From assembly GCA_016871575.1 (NCBI GenBank), contig VHCW01000022.1, positions 1 to 56,170 of the forward strand: DNA of 56,170 nt, in the 5' to 3' direction. Source of the DNA: Verrucomicrobiota bacterium. Its GTDB lineage: Bacteria; Verrucomicrobiota; Verrucomicrobiia; Palsa-1439. The notes beneath the pieces are model-generated. The model ran no database searches. It worked only from the letters and a program-made list of their open reading frames with translations, and had not been told where the DNA came from. Below, piece by piece: positions 34,490 to 43,459 of this stretch; the stretch's first letter is position 1, and each line of letters starts with the position of its first letter. The translations under genes and the position numbers were made by a program.

Positions 34490-34904
34490 CGTGCGGTATG
34501 TGGTGATTGGCGGAATCGCCGCCGTGCTCCACGGCGTGCCGCGCGCCACCTTCGATCTCGACTTGTTGATCGAGGCGACTACGGACAACGCACAACGCTT
34601 GTTGAAAGCCCTTCTCGCCGCCGGTTTGGGCACCGCCGCGCTGACGGATGCCGCCGATGTCCTTGCCAACGAAATCACCGTGTTCCGCGACCGGGTGCGT
34701 ATTGACGTGCAGACACGCACACCCGGCCTGAAGTTCGCCGACGCTTGGCAGCGGCGCGAAACGATGTGTTACGAAGAGCAAACTTTCCATGTGGCTTGTC
34801 GGGAAGACCTGATCGCCTCCAAGCGCGCCGCGGGACGGGTAGTGGACTTGGAAGATGTCCGCCTGCTGGAACTTGGCAAGCCCCCCGAAGAAAAGACGCT
34901 TTAA
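34443..34904 (+). CDS. Nucleotidyltransferase, AbiEii/MNT-like (pair 1)
   Basis: A 153-residue nucleotidyltransferase. VIGGIAAVLHGVPRATFDLDLLI (residues about 20-43; two overlapping parts: GG-x-A...HG and R-x-T-x-D-x-D) is the NTase core seen in AbiEii-type and DUF6036-like proteins; the third acid is probably in DRVRIDVQTR. A C-terminal helix EDLIASKRAAGR is also typical. It overlaps the upstream small ORF and is followed one base later by sixA. NTases of this kind act as toxins (tRNA or nucleotide modification) or antitoxins. Confidence 0.78.
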   Translation: MINRLKDVFASLQQHDVRYVVIGGIAAVLHGVPRATFDLDLLIEATTDNAQRLLKALLAAGLGTAALTDAADVLANEITVFRDRVRIDVQTRTPGLKFADAWQRRETMCYEEQTFHVACREDLIASKRAAGRVVDLEDVRLLELGKPPEEKTL

Positions 34905-34905
34905 T

Positions 34906-35391
34906 ATGAAACTCTACCTTGTTCGTCATGCCACCGCGTCTGACATCGCACCGAGCGATGCCGAGCGCGAGTTGACGAAAGAGGGCCGCCAGGAATCCCG
35001 CATCGCCGGCGCTGCGCTGGCCAGACTGGGCGCGAAGCCCGACCAGATTCTCAGCAGCCCGCTGTTGCGCGCCCGGCAAACCGCCGGGATCATCGCCGCC
35101 GAACTGAAGCTCGCGAACGAAGTCGCGATTTTCGATGAACTCGGCAACGGCCACTCGCTCGTTCATGTCATTCGCATTGTGAAAACATTTGCGCCGTTCC
35201 GCGAGATCGTGCTTGTCGGCCACATGCCGAGTTTCGCCGATCATCTGGCCGGGCTGCTCGGCTCCAACAATCCCGGCGCGCTTTCGATGGGCAAAGGCAG
35301 CGTCGCCTGCGTCGAACTCGCCGAACTGCGTCCCGGTCGCGGCGAACTCCGCTGGTTCCTCCGCCAGAAACAACTCCACCTCCTCGCATGA
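34906..35391 (+). CDS. sixA: Phosphohistidine phosphatase SixA-like
   Basis: A 161-residue histidine phosphatase. MKLYLVRHATASD carries the catalytic RH (usual RHG is RHA here), followed by LTKEGRQESRIAG, ILSSPLLRARQTA and the second-half VLVGHMPSFADHL with the other catalytic His. It dephosphorylates phosphohistidine on signalling or phosphotransfer proteins, cytoplasmic. ATG at 34906 chosen since it gives the family N-terminus; the preceding NTase stop is one base away and the GH5-like gene's ATG overlaps its stop. Confidence 0.9.
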   Translation: MKLYLVRHATASDIAPSDAERELTKEGRQESRIAGAALARLGAKPDQILSSPLLRARQTAGIIAAELKLANEVAIFDELGNGHSLVHVIRIVKTFAPFREIVLVGHMPSFADHLAGLLGSNNPGALSMGKGSVACVELAELRPGRGELRWFLRQKQLHLLA

Positions 35392-36419
35392 TTGCCGCCT
35401 TCTCAGCGCTGTTGTTGGTCTGCACCCACGTCACCATCACCAACGACCAGTTCCAGATCAATGGCCGGCCGACTTACGAAGGGCGCACGTGGAAAGGCCA
35501 GCGGATTCAGGGATTGCTCTTCAACTCGAGGATGGTGCAGGGCATCTTCGACGATCTCAACCCCGACACCCGCCCTCGCTGGAACTATCCCGACACCGGC
35601 CGTTGGGACGCCGATCGCAACACGCGCGAGTTCATCGCCGCCATGCCGGAGTGGCGGCGTCATGGCCTGCTCGCGTTCACCCTCAACCTCCAAGGCGGCA
35701 GTCCGCAGGGTTACTCCAAGTCCCAGCCGTGGCACAACTCCGCCTTCACCGAAACCGGCGACCTCCGCCCCGAATTCATGTCGCGCGCCGCGAAAATCCT
35801 CGACCGCGCCGACGAACTCGGCATGGTTGTCATCCTCGGCTTCTTCTACTTTGGCCAGGACCAGCGCCTTCGCGATGAAGCCGCCGTCGTGCGCGGCGTT
35901 GACAATGCCACCGAGTGGATCCTGAAACGCGGTTACCGAAACCTGCTCGTCGAAGTCAACAACGAGTGCGACGTCCGCGCCTACGACCACGCCGTCCTCA
36001 AACCCGACCGCGTCCACGAACTCATCGCGCGCGTCAAACGCCGCGGCCTGCTCGCCGGCACCAGCTACGGCGGCGGCGCCGTGCCGAGGGAGAACGTCGT
36101 GCGCGCCTCCGACTTCCTCCTGATGCACGGTAACGGCGTCAAGAATCCGGCGCGCATCGCCGAGATGGTCCGCCAAGCCCGCCAAGTCCCCGGCTACCGG
36201 CCGATGCCGATCCTGTTCAACGAGGACGACCACTTCGATTTCGACCAGCCGCAAAACAATTTCCTCGCCGCCGTCAGCGAGTACTCCTCGTGGGGCTACT
36301 TCGACCCCGGCGCGAGCAATTACTGCGACGGCTATCAATGCCCGCCGGTCAACTGGGGCCTCAACACCGACCGCAAGCGCGCCTTCTTTGACCTTGTGAA
36401 AAAAATCACCGGCGAATAA
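35388..36419 (+). CDS. GH5-like secreted glycosidase embedded in housekeeping genes
   Basis: A 343-residue protein with a short signal ([15 protein letters not shown]). Barrel markers: [61 protein letters not shown] (candidate acid/base Glu after Asn) and [11 protein letters not shown] (candidate nucleophile Glu). This is the GH5/clan GH-A arrangement, without a recognisable subfamily. It begins inside the sixA stop (ATGA) and ends 10 bases before ruvB, an odd place for a CAZyme gene, so it may be a recent insertion that became translationally coupled. Confidence 0.75.
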   Translation: MIAAFSALLLVCTHVTITNDQFQINGRPTYEGRTWKGQRIQGLLFNSRMVQGIFDDLNPDTRPRWNYPDTGRWDADRNTREFIAAMPEWRRHGLLAFTLNLQGGSPQGYSKSQPWHNSAFTETGDLRPEFMSRAAKILDRADELGMVVILGFFYFGQDQRLRDEAAVVRGVDNATEWILKRGYRNLLVEVNNECDVRAYDHAVLKPDRVHELIARVKRRGLLAGTSYGGGAVPRENVVRASDFLLMHGNGVKNPARIAEMVRQARQVPGYRPMPILFNEDDHFDFDQPQNNFLAAVSEYSSWGYFDPGASNYCDGYQCPPVNWGLNTDRKRAFFDLVKKITGE

Positions 36420-36429
36420 GCTGCCCGCC

Positions 36430-37440
36430 ATGCCCGAACGGTTTGTTACCCAGACGATTCACGACAAGACGCTGGACGTTTCGTTGCGCCCGAGCGCGTT
36501 CGCCGATTTCGCCGGGCAAGCGAAGGTCAAGGAGCGCCTCGAACTCGCCGTCGAGGCCGCCAAGCTCCGCAAAGAATCGCTCGACCACATTCTGCTCAGC
36601 GGCCCGCCCGGCCTCGGCAAGACCACGCTCGCCCACATCCTCGCGAAAGCGATGGGCGCCAACGTCATCGTCACCAGCGGCCCTGTCATCGAAAAAGCCG
36701 GCGACCTCGCCGGGCTGCTCACCAAACTGGAGGCGGGCGACGTGCTCTTCATTGACGAAGTTCACCGGCTCCAGAAAACCGTCGAGGAATACCTGTACCC
36801 GGCGATGGAGGATTTCCGGTTGGACATCGTGATTGACCAGGGACCGAACGCGCGCAGCGTGAAACTGCAATTGCCCCGGTTCACGCTCGTCGGCGCGACG
36901 ACGCGCAGCGGCCTGCTCACCTCGCCGATGCGCTCGCGGTTCGGGTTGACCGAGCGGCTCGATTACTACAACGCCGACGACCTCGCTCGCATCATCACCC
37001 GTGCCGCCCGGATCCTGAACGTTGACATCGCGCCCACTGGGGCGATGGAGATCGCGAGACGCAGCCGGGGCACGCCGCGCATCGCCAATAATCTCCTCAA
37101 ACGTTGCCGTGATTACGCGCAGGTGAAAGCGAACTCGGCGACCATCACCGCCGACATCGCTGACAAGGCGCTGGCGATGCTGGAGATTGACGAGCACGGC
37201 CTCGACGAGATGGACAAACGAATTCTCGAAACGCTCGTCCACAAGTTCGGCGGTAAACCGGTGGGCGTGAACTCGCTCGCCGTGGCCGTTGGCGAGGAAC
37301 CGGACACCATCGAGGAAGTGTATGAGCCGTTCCTGATCATGGAAGGCTATCTCAAGCGCACCCCGCAAGGCCGCGTCCCCACCGAGTTGACCTACAAAAA
37401 ACTCGGCGTCGCCACCCCGCGTCCCGGCGAATTGTTCTAG
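36430..37440 (+). CDS. ruvB: Holliday junction DNA helicase RuvB
   Basis: A 336-residue RuvB of normal length. [13 protein letters not shown], Walker [11 protein letters not shown], Walker B FIDEVHRL, sensor [32 protein letters not shown], and the C-terminal winged-helix region [19 protein letters not shown]. It drives branch migration with RuvA/RuvC, none of which is nearby. Followed by a strong hairpin at 37476-37505. Confidence 0.97.
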   Translation: MPERFVTQTIHDKTLDVSLRPSAFADFAGQAKVKERLELAVEAAKLRKESLDHILLSGPPGLGKTTLAHILAKAMGANVIVTSGPVIEKAGDLAGLLTKLEAGDVLFIDEVHRLQKTVEEYLYPAMEDFRLDIVIDQGPNARSVKLQLPRFTLVGATTRSGLLTSPMRSRFGLTERLDYYNADDLARIITRAARILNVDIAPTGAMEIARRSRGTPRIANNLLKRCRDYAQVKANSATITADIADKALAMLEIDEHGLDEMDKRILETLVHKFGGKPVGVNSLAVAVGEEPDTIEEVYEPFLIMEGYLKRTPQGRVPTELTYKKLGVATPRPGELF

Positions 37441-37475
37441 CTTCAAACGCGATCAACAGCCGTCTCTTGTCGTCG

Positions 37476-37505
37476 GGTGTTGTGTAACAGCTATTACACA
37501 ACACC
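37476..37505. terminator. Bidirectional hairpin between ruvB and the radical SAM operon
   Basis: Arms GGTGTTGTGTAA (37476-37487) and TTACACAACACC (37494-37505) are exact reverse complements with a 6-base loop. It lies between two converging operons 35 bases after the ruvB stop. No T-tract is present on either side, so it may act through Rho-independent pausing only weakly, but position and stability make a terminator the best guess. The rest of 37441-37548 holds no gene. Confidence 0.65.
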
Positions 37506-37548
37506 TGACGCGCCTGCGGCGTGTGCGAATGGGGTTACGGGAACGGCG

Positions 37549-38832
37549 TCAACTCCAGACGCCGGCGATCTTGGTCTGGCAGGCGGGACATTTGCCGGCG
37601 ACGAGACGATTGGCGGTGACGGCAAACACATCTCGCTCAATCACCGGTTGCCGGCAACCGGGACAAAAGGTGGTGCCCGAATCGCGCAGCCCGGCGATGT
37701 TGCCCACGTACACGTACCGCAGCCCGGCGGCGCGCGCGGCGGCCTGCGCTTGGAGCAGAATCTCAACAGGCGTCGGCGGCAGGTGCGTGAGTTTGTGTTG
37801 CGGATGGAACCGGGAAAAATGCAGCGGCATGTCCGGCCCGGCGTGTTTGGCGAGCCAGTCGCACATTCGACGGATGACGGCGACGTCGTCGGTGTAGGTG
37901 GGAACGATGAGGTTGATGATCTCGACCCAGATGCCCATTTTTTTCAGGGTCGTGATGGTGTTGAGAATGGTCTGGAGTTTGCCGGAGTTGAGTTTGCGGT
38001 AGATTTCGTCGTCGAATCCCTTGAGGTCCACGTGCGCGCCGTCCACATGCTGGGCGAGGTCGCGCAGCGGTCGTTCCTCGATGGACGCGCCGGTCACCAG
38101 CACGTTCTTGACGCCGGCGGCGCGGGCGGCCTTGCAGGAATCGTAGGTGTACTCGTAGTACGCAATCGGCTCGGTGTACGTGTACGAAATCGAGAGGCAA
38201 CCGGTCGCCTTGGCGACAGCGGCGAGATCATCGGGGAACAAACTGAGCCGCGCCATGTCTTCGGGACGCAGGCCCGCCGGAAGCGGCGGACGGAGCCGGA
38301 GTTCGGGGCCGCGCGGGTCCTTGGTCTCTTCGGGTTTGCGTTGTGAGATGTCCCAGTTCTGGCAGTTGAGGCAGCGCAGGACGCAACCAGCGGTGGCCAG
38401 CGAGAACGACCGGCTGCCGGGATAAAAATGGTAGAGCGGTTTTTTCTCGATGGGATCAATGTGCATCGAGCACGGGTTGCCGTAGGCGAGCGTGTAGAGG
38501 GTGCCGTCCTTGTTGATCTTGTTCCGGCAATGGCTGCGGTCGTCAGGCTCCAAGAGGCAGTTGTTCGGGCAGATGGTGCACTGGACGTTGCGGCCAAGCT
38601 TCATGTAATGCTGGCCTTCCTTGACCCAGCCACGTTGTTTCCAGAGTTCCCAGAGGTCGCCTTTCGGCGCATCGCCCCGGAAAACGCTGCCGATGTCGCC
38701 GCCTTTCGAGAACAAACCGCGCAACCACGCCCCGGCGCCGGCGACGACCGCGACGCCGGCGACACCGCAGGCGATCGCCTCGCGGCGCGTCAGGCGCGCA
38801 TTGATCAACGGCGTTTTCGTTTCTTGAACCAT
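37549..38832 (-). CDS. amrS: AmmeMemoRadiSam system radical SAM enzyme, with Tat-like signal
   Basis: A 427-residue radical SAM protein of the AmmeMemoRadiSam (AmrS/PflA-like) group. Cys150-x3-Cys154-x2-Cys157 is the radical SAM cluster motif (GCVLRCLNCQNWDIS). An N-terminal Cys set (Cys85, Cys88, Cys92, Cys102) and a C-terminal pair of C-P-x-C knuckles (FCPGC, KCPAC) would bind metal. Residues about 14-40 (LTRREAIACGVAGVAVVAGAG) look like a twin-arginine signal or anchor, unusual for an enzyme needing SAM. Partner Memo and AMMECR1 are fused at 47057-48592. Start chosen at ATG 38832, which makes the RR motif residues 16-17. Overlaps the 86-residue gene upstream by 28 bases. Confidence 0.88.
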   Translation of the reverse strand: MVQETKTPLINARLTRREAIACGVAGVAVVAGAGAWLRGLFSKGGDIGSVFRGDAPKGDLWELWKQRGWVKEGQHYMKLGRNVQCTICPNNCLLEPDDRSHCRNKINKDGTLYTLAYGNPCSMHIDPIEKKPLYHFYPGSRSFSLATAGCVLRCLNCQNWDISQRKPEETKDPRGPELRLRPPLPAGLRPEDMARLSLFPDDLAAVAKATGCLSISYTYTEPIAYYEYTYDSCKAARAAGVKNVLVTGASIEERPLRDLAQHVDGAHVDLKGFDDEIYRKLNSGKLQTILNTITTLKKMGIWVEIINLIVPTYTDDVAVIRRMCDWLAKHAGPDMPLHFSRFHPQHKLTHLPPTPVEILLQAQAAARAAGLRYVYVGNIAGLRDSGTTFCPGCRQPVIERDVFAVTANRLVAGKCPACQTKIAGVWS

Positions 38833-39065
38833 CGGAGCCAGGCAAAGTACGCTGCCGGCACGATGTGCGCAACCGCCACCACGATCAAGGGCGCGTGCAG
38901 CAGCAAATGCCAGTTCTTGCCTTCTTGCGCCGTCAACAGCCGCCCCACGTGAAGCCGGCCCGTCATCGCGTAGCCGCTCGCCAGGAATCCCAGCAGCAAC
39001 ACCAGCAGGCACCAGCCCGCGACGCGAAGCGTTTTCATGGCGATGTAAAGACGGGAGTGTTTCAT
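38805..39065 (-). CDS. Small His-containing membrane protein, cytochrome b-like
   Basis: An 86-residue protein with two hydrophobic segments (WCLLVLLLGFLASGYAMTG and HLLLHAPLIVVAVAHIVPAA) and a very basic C-terminus (WFKKRKRR). His residues sit at LHVGRLL, NWHLLLH and VAHIVP, a spacing reminiscent of small b-haem-binding membrane helices (DUF4405-type). I cannot assign a family with certainty. Its ATG overlaps the stop of the spermidine-synthase-like gene, and its 3' end overlaps the amrS start; all three genes therefore seem co-translated. It may pass electrons to, or anchor, the radical SAM enzyme. That role is speculation. Confidence 0.6.
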   Translation of the reverse strand: MKHSRLYIAMKTLRVAGWCLLVLLLGFLASGYAMTGRLHVGRLLTAQEGKNWHLLLHAPLIVVAVAHIVPAAYFAWLRWFKKRKRR

Positions 39066-41266
39066 CGGTGTTTCCTGCGAAGCCAGATCAAGCCCGCCGC
39101 GGCGAGGTTCAGGCCGCCGGTCAACCAGCAGGTCGCCGCGACGCCGAGCAGCGGGACCAACACCGTGCTCGCCAGCAATGCGCCGAGCGCCGCACCGGCG
39201 AAATCCGCCGTGTACAACACCGCCGCGGTCGTCGTCGGCTCGCTCCGTTCCAACTGGCCGGCGACGGGGAACTCCATGCCGACCAGCATCGCCAGGCCAA
39301 ACGTCAGCGCTGGCACCGCAGCGCGCACGGCGTCGAAACTCATCGCGCTCAGTTGCGCCAGCGCCGGCGGCAACAACACGGCGAACAAACCGAGCGCCGC
39401 CGCGAGCACGCTGAGCGAGAGCCGCCGGGAAAGCTTTTTCGGGCGATTGGCCAGCCACGCGCCGGAGGCCAGTCCCGCCATGAACACCGTCACGACAATG
39501 CCGGCCTGATGATAGAGCGAGCCGCACAGAATCTGGAACCCAAACAGCAAGATCACCTCCAGCGCCGACGCGGCAAACCCGCCGGAGAACACGACGAAGG
39601 CCCCGCCGCGCAGCAGGAATGGACACACCAATACTGCCGTCAACAACAGGCCGATGAGCAATCCGGTGCCGCGCGGGTCGCGGCTGAGCCAGTAGCGGAG
39701 ATGATAGTAGTAGAGCGCGGGGCTGAAATCCTCGTTGACCGTGGTTTTCTGGTTGATGCCCTGCTGCAGCGCCGCGAGCCGGTCGGGCGTCAGCATCGCG
39801 TCGAGGTAGTTGCGCGACATCAGGCGGACCGGCACGCCGCGCGCCGCGATCCGGGCGGCAACGTCGGCGGTCAATTCGCCGTCGGACGCGAGCACGAACA
39901 CGCGCCCGCCGGGCAACAGCAGCGTATGGCGGAACGATTGGCGCAGCGTCTGTTGCGCCGAGCCGAGCAGGCGCGCCAGTTCGGCGCTGACGAAATTCTC
40001 GTAGCGTCCCAGCGCGAACGACACCACGCCGCCGTCGCGCAGAATCCGCTTGAGTTCGGCGTAGAACTCGGCCGTGTAAAACCGGTTCAATTGCATCGTG
40101 GACGGCTCCGGCACGTCCACAATCGCCACGTCGAACCGTTCTTCGGTCTGGCGGACAAAGAGCCGTCCATCGGTGTTGACGACGCGGATGCGCGGGTCGT
40201 CGAGCGACTTCGGCAGGAATTGCCGGGCCGCCGTCACGATCAACGGGTCCAACTCGACGTAGGTGACCTGCTCGACGGTGTCGTACTGGAGGGCCTCGCG
40301 CGCCGTGCCGGTGACGCCGCCGCCGATGAGCAGCACGCGACGGGCCTCGGGCCGTTGCGCCATCGCGTAGTGGACGGTCTCCTCGACCTGCTCGGTGTTG
40401 TGGGTCGAGAACAACGGGACGCCGTTCTGGATGAAGTTGAACTGGCGCGCCGATTCGGTGACGACCAGCCGCCCGTAAGGCGAGTTGGCCCGGAACAAGA
40501 CCTGCGCCGGTTCGTGGTGAAGCTGCGTCGTCCACGCATCCATCCGCCACGAGAACGCCAGCGCCGCCAGCAACGCGAGCGCGACGAACGCGAGTTTCCG
40601 CGCCTGCCAGCGCCACGCCATCACGGCGGCCAACGCGAGATTCAGCGCCGCCGGCACGCAGAGCGCGCCGAAATGATCGAGCACCCACACCAGCCCGAAA
40701 CTGAACAGCAGTCCGCCAAGAATCGAGCCGAGACTGTCGGCGACATAGACGCGCCCGATCTCCAACACTTCCTCCCGGTACGGTGTTTTATCGGGCAAGA
40801 CTCTGGCGACGGGATCGTCGTCCTCGTCTCGCCGGGTGAGGATGGAACACGCCAGCGTGAGCATGAACCCGGAGACGATGCAAAACGGGGCGAGCACGAC
40901 GAGGCTGGCCAACACCGTTTCGCCGGCGTTGATCATGGCGCCGCGGATGAACACGACATCGCGAAGCGTGCGCAGCGCGACGACCTGCAACAGCGGCAGC
41001 ACGGCGATGAGCAGTTGCGCGGGCGGCAGCAGTCGCAACGGTTGCTTCGGCGCGCGCGCAGCCCGGCCCAGCCACGCGCCGGCGCCGGACAGCAACAGCC
41101 AGTTGCCGAGCAGGACGCCGAGCACCATCTCGTTGCCGTCGAACACCGACAACATCTCGCGCAACAGCGCGAGTTGGGTGACGACCGCGCCGATGCCGAG
41201 CGCGAACACCGACAACCACACGAGCCGGCGGTCGCCGATGTTCAATCCGTTTGAGGTCGCAGCCAT
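39062..41266 (-). CDS. Membrane-embedded spermidine-synthase-like protein
   Basis: A 734-residue protein. N-terminal and C-terminal thirds are strongly hydrophobic (six or so helices each: GDRRLVWLSVFALGIGAVV; GGFAASALEVILLFGFQILC). Between them (about residues 290-490) is a spermidine-synthase-like methyltransferase fold: LLIGGGVTGTAREAL, VTYVELDPLIVTAARQFLP, VVNTDGRLFVRQ and VAIVDVPEPSTMQLNRFYT. Such MFS-flanked synthase proteins are common and poorly characterised; aminopropyl transfer is not proven. First gene of the minus operon with the 86-residue protein and amrS. Start at ATG 41266; ATG 41281 is an alternative. Confidence 0.82.
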   Translation of the reverse strand: MAATSNGLNIGDRRLVWLSVFALGIGAVVTQLALLREMLSVFDGNEMVLGVLLGNWLLLSGAGAWLGRAARAPKQPLRLLPPAQLLIAVLPLLQVVALRTLRDVVFIRGAMINAGETVLASLVVLAPFCIVSGFMLTLACSILTRRDEDDDPVARVLPDKTPYREEVLEIGRVYVADSLGSILGGLLFSFGLVWVLDHFGALCVPAALNLALAAVMAWRWQARKLAFVALALLAALAFSWRMDAWTTQLHHEPAQVLFRANSPYGRLVVTESARQFNFIQNGVPLFSTHNTEQVEETVHYAMAQRPEARRVLLIGGGVTGTAREALQYDTVEQVTYVELDPLIVTAARQFLPKSLDDPRIRVVNTDGRLFVRQTEERFDVAIVDVPEPSTMQLNRFYTAEFYAELKRILRDGGVVSFALGRYENFVSAELARLLGSAQQTLRQSFRHTLLLPGGRVFVLASDGELTADVAARIAARGVPVRLMSRNYLDAMLTPDRLAALQQGINQKTTVNEDFSPALYYYHLRYWLSRDPRGTGLLIGLLLTAVLVCPFLLRGGAFVVFSGGFAASALEVILLFGFQILCGSLYHQAGIVVTVFMAGLASGAWLANRPKKLSRRLSLSVLAAALGLFAVLLPPALAQLSAMSFDAVRAAVPALTFGLAMLVGMEFPVAGQLERSEPTTTAAVLYTADFAGAALGALLASTVLVPLLGVAATCWLTGGLNLAAAGLIWLRRKHR

Positions 41267-41381
41267 GGCGGGGACATCCATACCGCAACCGCGCCGCCAC
41301 CGGCAAGAACGGAACAAGACTGCTTGAAATGACCTTGCCTGTGAATGGCGAGTGTCGTAGATGTTTTCCATTATGAGCTTC

Positions 41382-42728
41382 ATGATTTCCCGCCGGCGTT
41401 TTCTTCAAACCTCCGCTGCATCTTTCGCCTTTGCTGCGCTCGGTGCCCACGGACTCGACATCGTCAACAAGAAACCGCGCCGCGTTGGACTCATCGGCGC
41501 GGGCTGGTACGGCAAAAGCGATTTGTGGCGGCTCGCGCAGGTCGCGCCCATCGAGATCGTCGGCATCTGCGACGTGGACAAGCAACTGCTCGCCGGCGCG
41601 GTCGAGATCGCCCAGCAACGGACGAACAAAACGCCGCGCACGTTCCGCGACTACCGCGATTTGCTCAAGGAGAAACCGGAGATCGTTATCATCGGAACGC
41701 CCGACCATTGGCACGCGTTGCAGACGATCGCCGCCGTCGAGGCCGGCGCGGATGTCTATGTGCAGAAACCAATCAGCGTGGACGTGCTCGAAGGCGAGGC
41801 GATGGTGGCCGCGGCGCGCAAGCGCGGACGCGTCGTGCAGGTCGGCACGCAGCGCAAGAGCACGCCGCACTTGATTGACGTGAAGAAACGCGTCGTCGAG
41901 GCCGGGTTGCTCGGCACGGTTGGCCACGTCGAGATGTGCTGTTATTTCCCGATGCGCGCCAACGGCAATCCGCCGGTTGAGCCGGTGCCGGACTTTCTCG
42001 ATTACGAGATGTGGACCGGGCCGGCGCCGTTGCGGCCGTACGACGGCCTGCCGCACATCCGCTGGTGGCGCACGTTCATGGAATACGGCAACGGCATCAC
42101 CGGCGACATGTGCGTGCACATGTTCGACACGGTCCGATGGATGCTCGGCCTCGGCTGGCCGAAACGGATCAGCGCGACCGGCGGTATCCTCGTGCAGAAG
42201 GAAGGCAAATCGAACATCGCCGACACGCAAACGGCCATCTTCGAGTACGAGAAGTTCAACTGCGTCTGGCAACACCGCACATGGGGTGGCCCGGTGGACC
42301 CGGAGTATCCGTGGGCGCTGTTTATTTACGGCGACAAAGGAACGCTGAAAGCCAGCACGATGCGCGCGGATTTTATCCCGGCCGGCAAGAACAATCCCGC
42401 CAAACCGATTCATTTCGAGTGCCTCTTCGAGCGCGAGAAATACCCGGAAGACGTCACCGAAAAACGCATTGAATTGAACGCCGCACCGGCCACGCGCCGG
42501 CACATGCTGGATTTCCTCGCAGCGATCGAACGCCGCAGCCGGCCCGTTGCGGATATCGAAGATGGGCACATTTCGACAGCGAGTTGCATTCTTGCCAATG
42601 TCTCGATGGAGCTAGGCCGCCCGTTGGTCTATGACCCGCGACGGCGAATGGTCGTGAACGACCTTGTGGCCACCGATCGGCTGCGCCGCGCCTACCGCAA
42701 ACCGTGGCGGCATCCGGAAGTGGCGTGA
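41382..42728 (+). CDS. Tat-exported Gfo/Idh/MocA-type oxidoreductase
   Basis: A 448-residue dehydrogenase. The twin-arginine signal is ISRRRFLQTSAASFAFAALG. Then comes a Rossmann NAD(P) domain (RVGLIGAGWYGKSDLWRL; EIVGICDVDK), the family motif VYVQKPIS (usual EKP) and a C-terminal alpha/beta domain with GITGDMCVHMFDTVRWML. It likely oxidises or reduces sugars or cyclitols using a tightly bound NAD(P) in the periplasm. ATG at 41361 or 41373 would add a few residues before the signal. Its stop lies 37 bases inside the converging nucleotidyltransferase gene. Confidence 0.88.
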   Translation: MISRRRFLQTSAASFAFAALGAHGLDIVNKKPRRVGLIGAGWYGKSDLWRLAQVAPIEIVGICDVDKQLLAGAVEIAQQRTNKTPRTFRDYRDLLKEKPEIVIIGTPDHWHALQTIAAVEAGADVYVQKPISVDVLEGEAMVAAARKRGRVVQVGTQRKSTPHLIDVKKRVVEAGLLGTVGHVEMCCYFPMRANGNPPVEPVPDFLDYEMWTGPAPLRPYDGLPHIRWWRTFMEYGNGITGDMCVHMFDTVRWMLGLGWPKRISATGGILVQKEGKSNIADTQTAIFEYEKFNCVWQHRTWGGPVDPEYPWALFIYGDKGTLKASTMRADFIPAGKNNPAKPIHFECLFEREKYPEDVTEKRIELNAAPATRRHMLDFLAAIERRSRPVADIEDGHISTASCILANVSMELGRPLVYDPRRRMVVNDLVATDRLRRAYRKPWRHPEVA

Positions 42729-43459
42729 CGGAGTTGTTCCAGTTCACGTCGTAGCGGTAGCCAGTAACGCCGATCACGCGCGCGTTCGGCGGCTTCCTCG
42801 GCGGCGAGCGCGCGTTCCAATTTGGCGACTGCACCGGCCAACGCATGACGCAGCAGCGAGCGTTGCTTGGCTGCGCGACGGCAAGCCGCGGGACAACGTC
42901 CGGCCAGTTCAATGAGCAGTTGGGGCGTGCGCAATTCGCGGAACCAGAATCGGACCTGAGTTGGCGTCCGATGCGTTTGGTTCTGAAACCAATGAGCTTC
43001 GACCAGACGCCGCAGCATTGGCCAGTCCTTGTCGCGCTGGGTTTTCTTGGCTTGCACGAGGTCCGTCAGCGAAAGCAGATCACAGACAGTGCCATCCGCG
43101 AGTTTGATCGTGGTGCGGCGTTGCCAGAGCCGGGCAAACGGCGCGACGCCGCGCATCTTCGACATCACGTCCACGCGCAGCCGTGGGGCGTCCGGATGCC
43201 GGCAACGGAAATGAATGGCATGCCCTTTGCGAAGGTATTTCAACTCGAAGGGTGGAACGGCAATTACTTCGGCTTCCAGTTCATCGAGTGCCTTCTTTAG
43301 CCGAGCCAGATTGGCCGCGTCGGCGAGAATGGCAAAATCGGTGTCGCGGCTAAACTCGGCTGCGCCGTAGAACACGCACGCCTGTCCGCCCATGAGCAGG
43401 GCGCGGGCGCGCTGTGTGCGCATCGAAGAAAGGACTTTGCGTATCGGGTTCGGGATCAA
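42692..43459 (-). CDS. Nucleotidyltransferase-like protein (pair 2)
   Basis: A 255-residue protein. ALLMGGQACVFYGAAEFSRDTDF (two parts: GGQA...YG, then SRDTD) is the NTase GG/DxD core; APRLRVDVMSKMRGV carries the third acidic residue. A long, Ala/Arg-rich helical C-terminus (about residues 170-255) is extra compared with pair 1. Start TTG 43459 keeps the helix NPIRKVLSSMRTQ; ATG 43423 is the alternative. It overlaps the upstream small ORF by 110 bases, in a different frame, repeating the design at 34289-34904. A toxin-antitoxin-like role is inferred. The 3' end overlaps the gfo-type gene by 37 bases, convergent. Confidence 0.72.
   Translation of the reverse strand: MIPNPIRKVLSSMRTQRARALLMGGQACVFYGAAEFSRDTDFAILADAANLARLKKALDELEAEVIAVPPFELKYLRKGHAIHFRCRHPDAPRLRVDVMSKMRGVAPFARLWQRRTTIKLADGTVCDLLSLTDLVQAKKTQRDKDWPMLRRLVEAHWFQNQTHRTPTQVRFWFRELRTPQLLIELAGRCPAACRRAAKQRSLLRHALAGAVAKLERALAAEEAAERARDRRYWLPLRRELEQLRHATSGCRHGLR

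Noticed and set aside
38805-40688. Long 627-residue minus-strand frame
   Set aside because: Only its last 86 codons (38805-39065) are a gene; the rest is an Arg-rich shadow of the spermidine-synthase-like gene.
39068-41254. 728-residue plus-strand frame rich in Arg and Gln
   Set aside because: Complement of the membrane protein gene; composition typical of an antisense shadow in high-GC DNA, no ribosome site or family.
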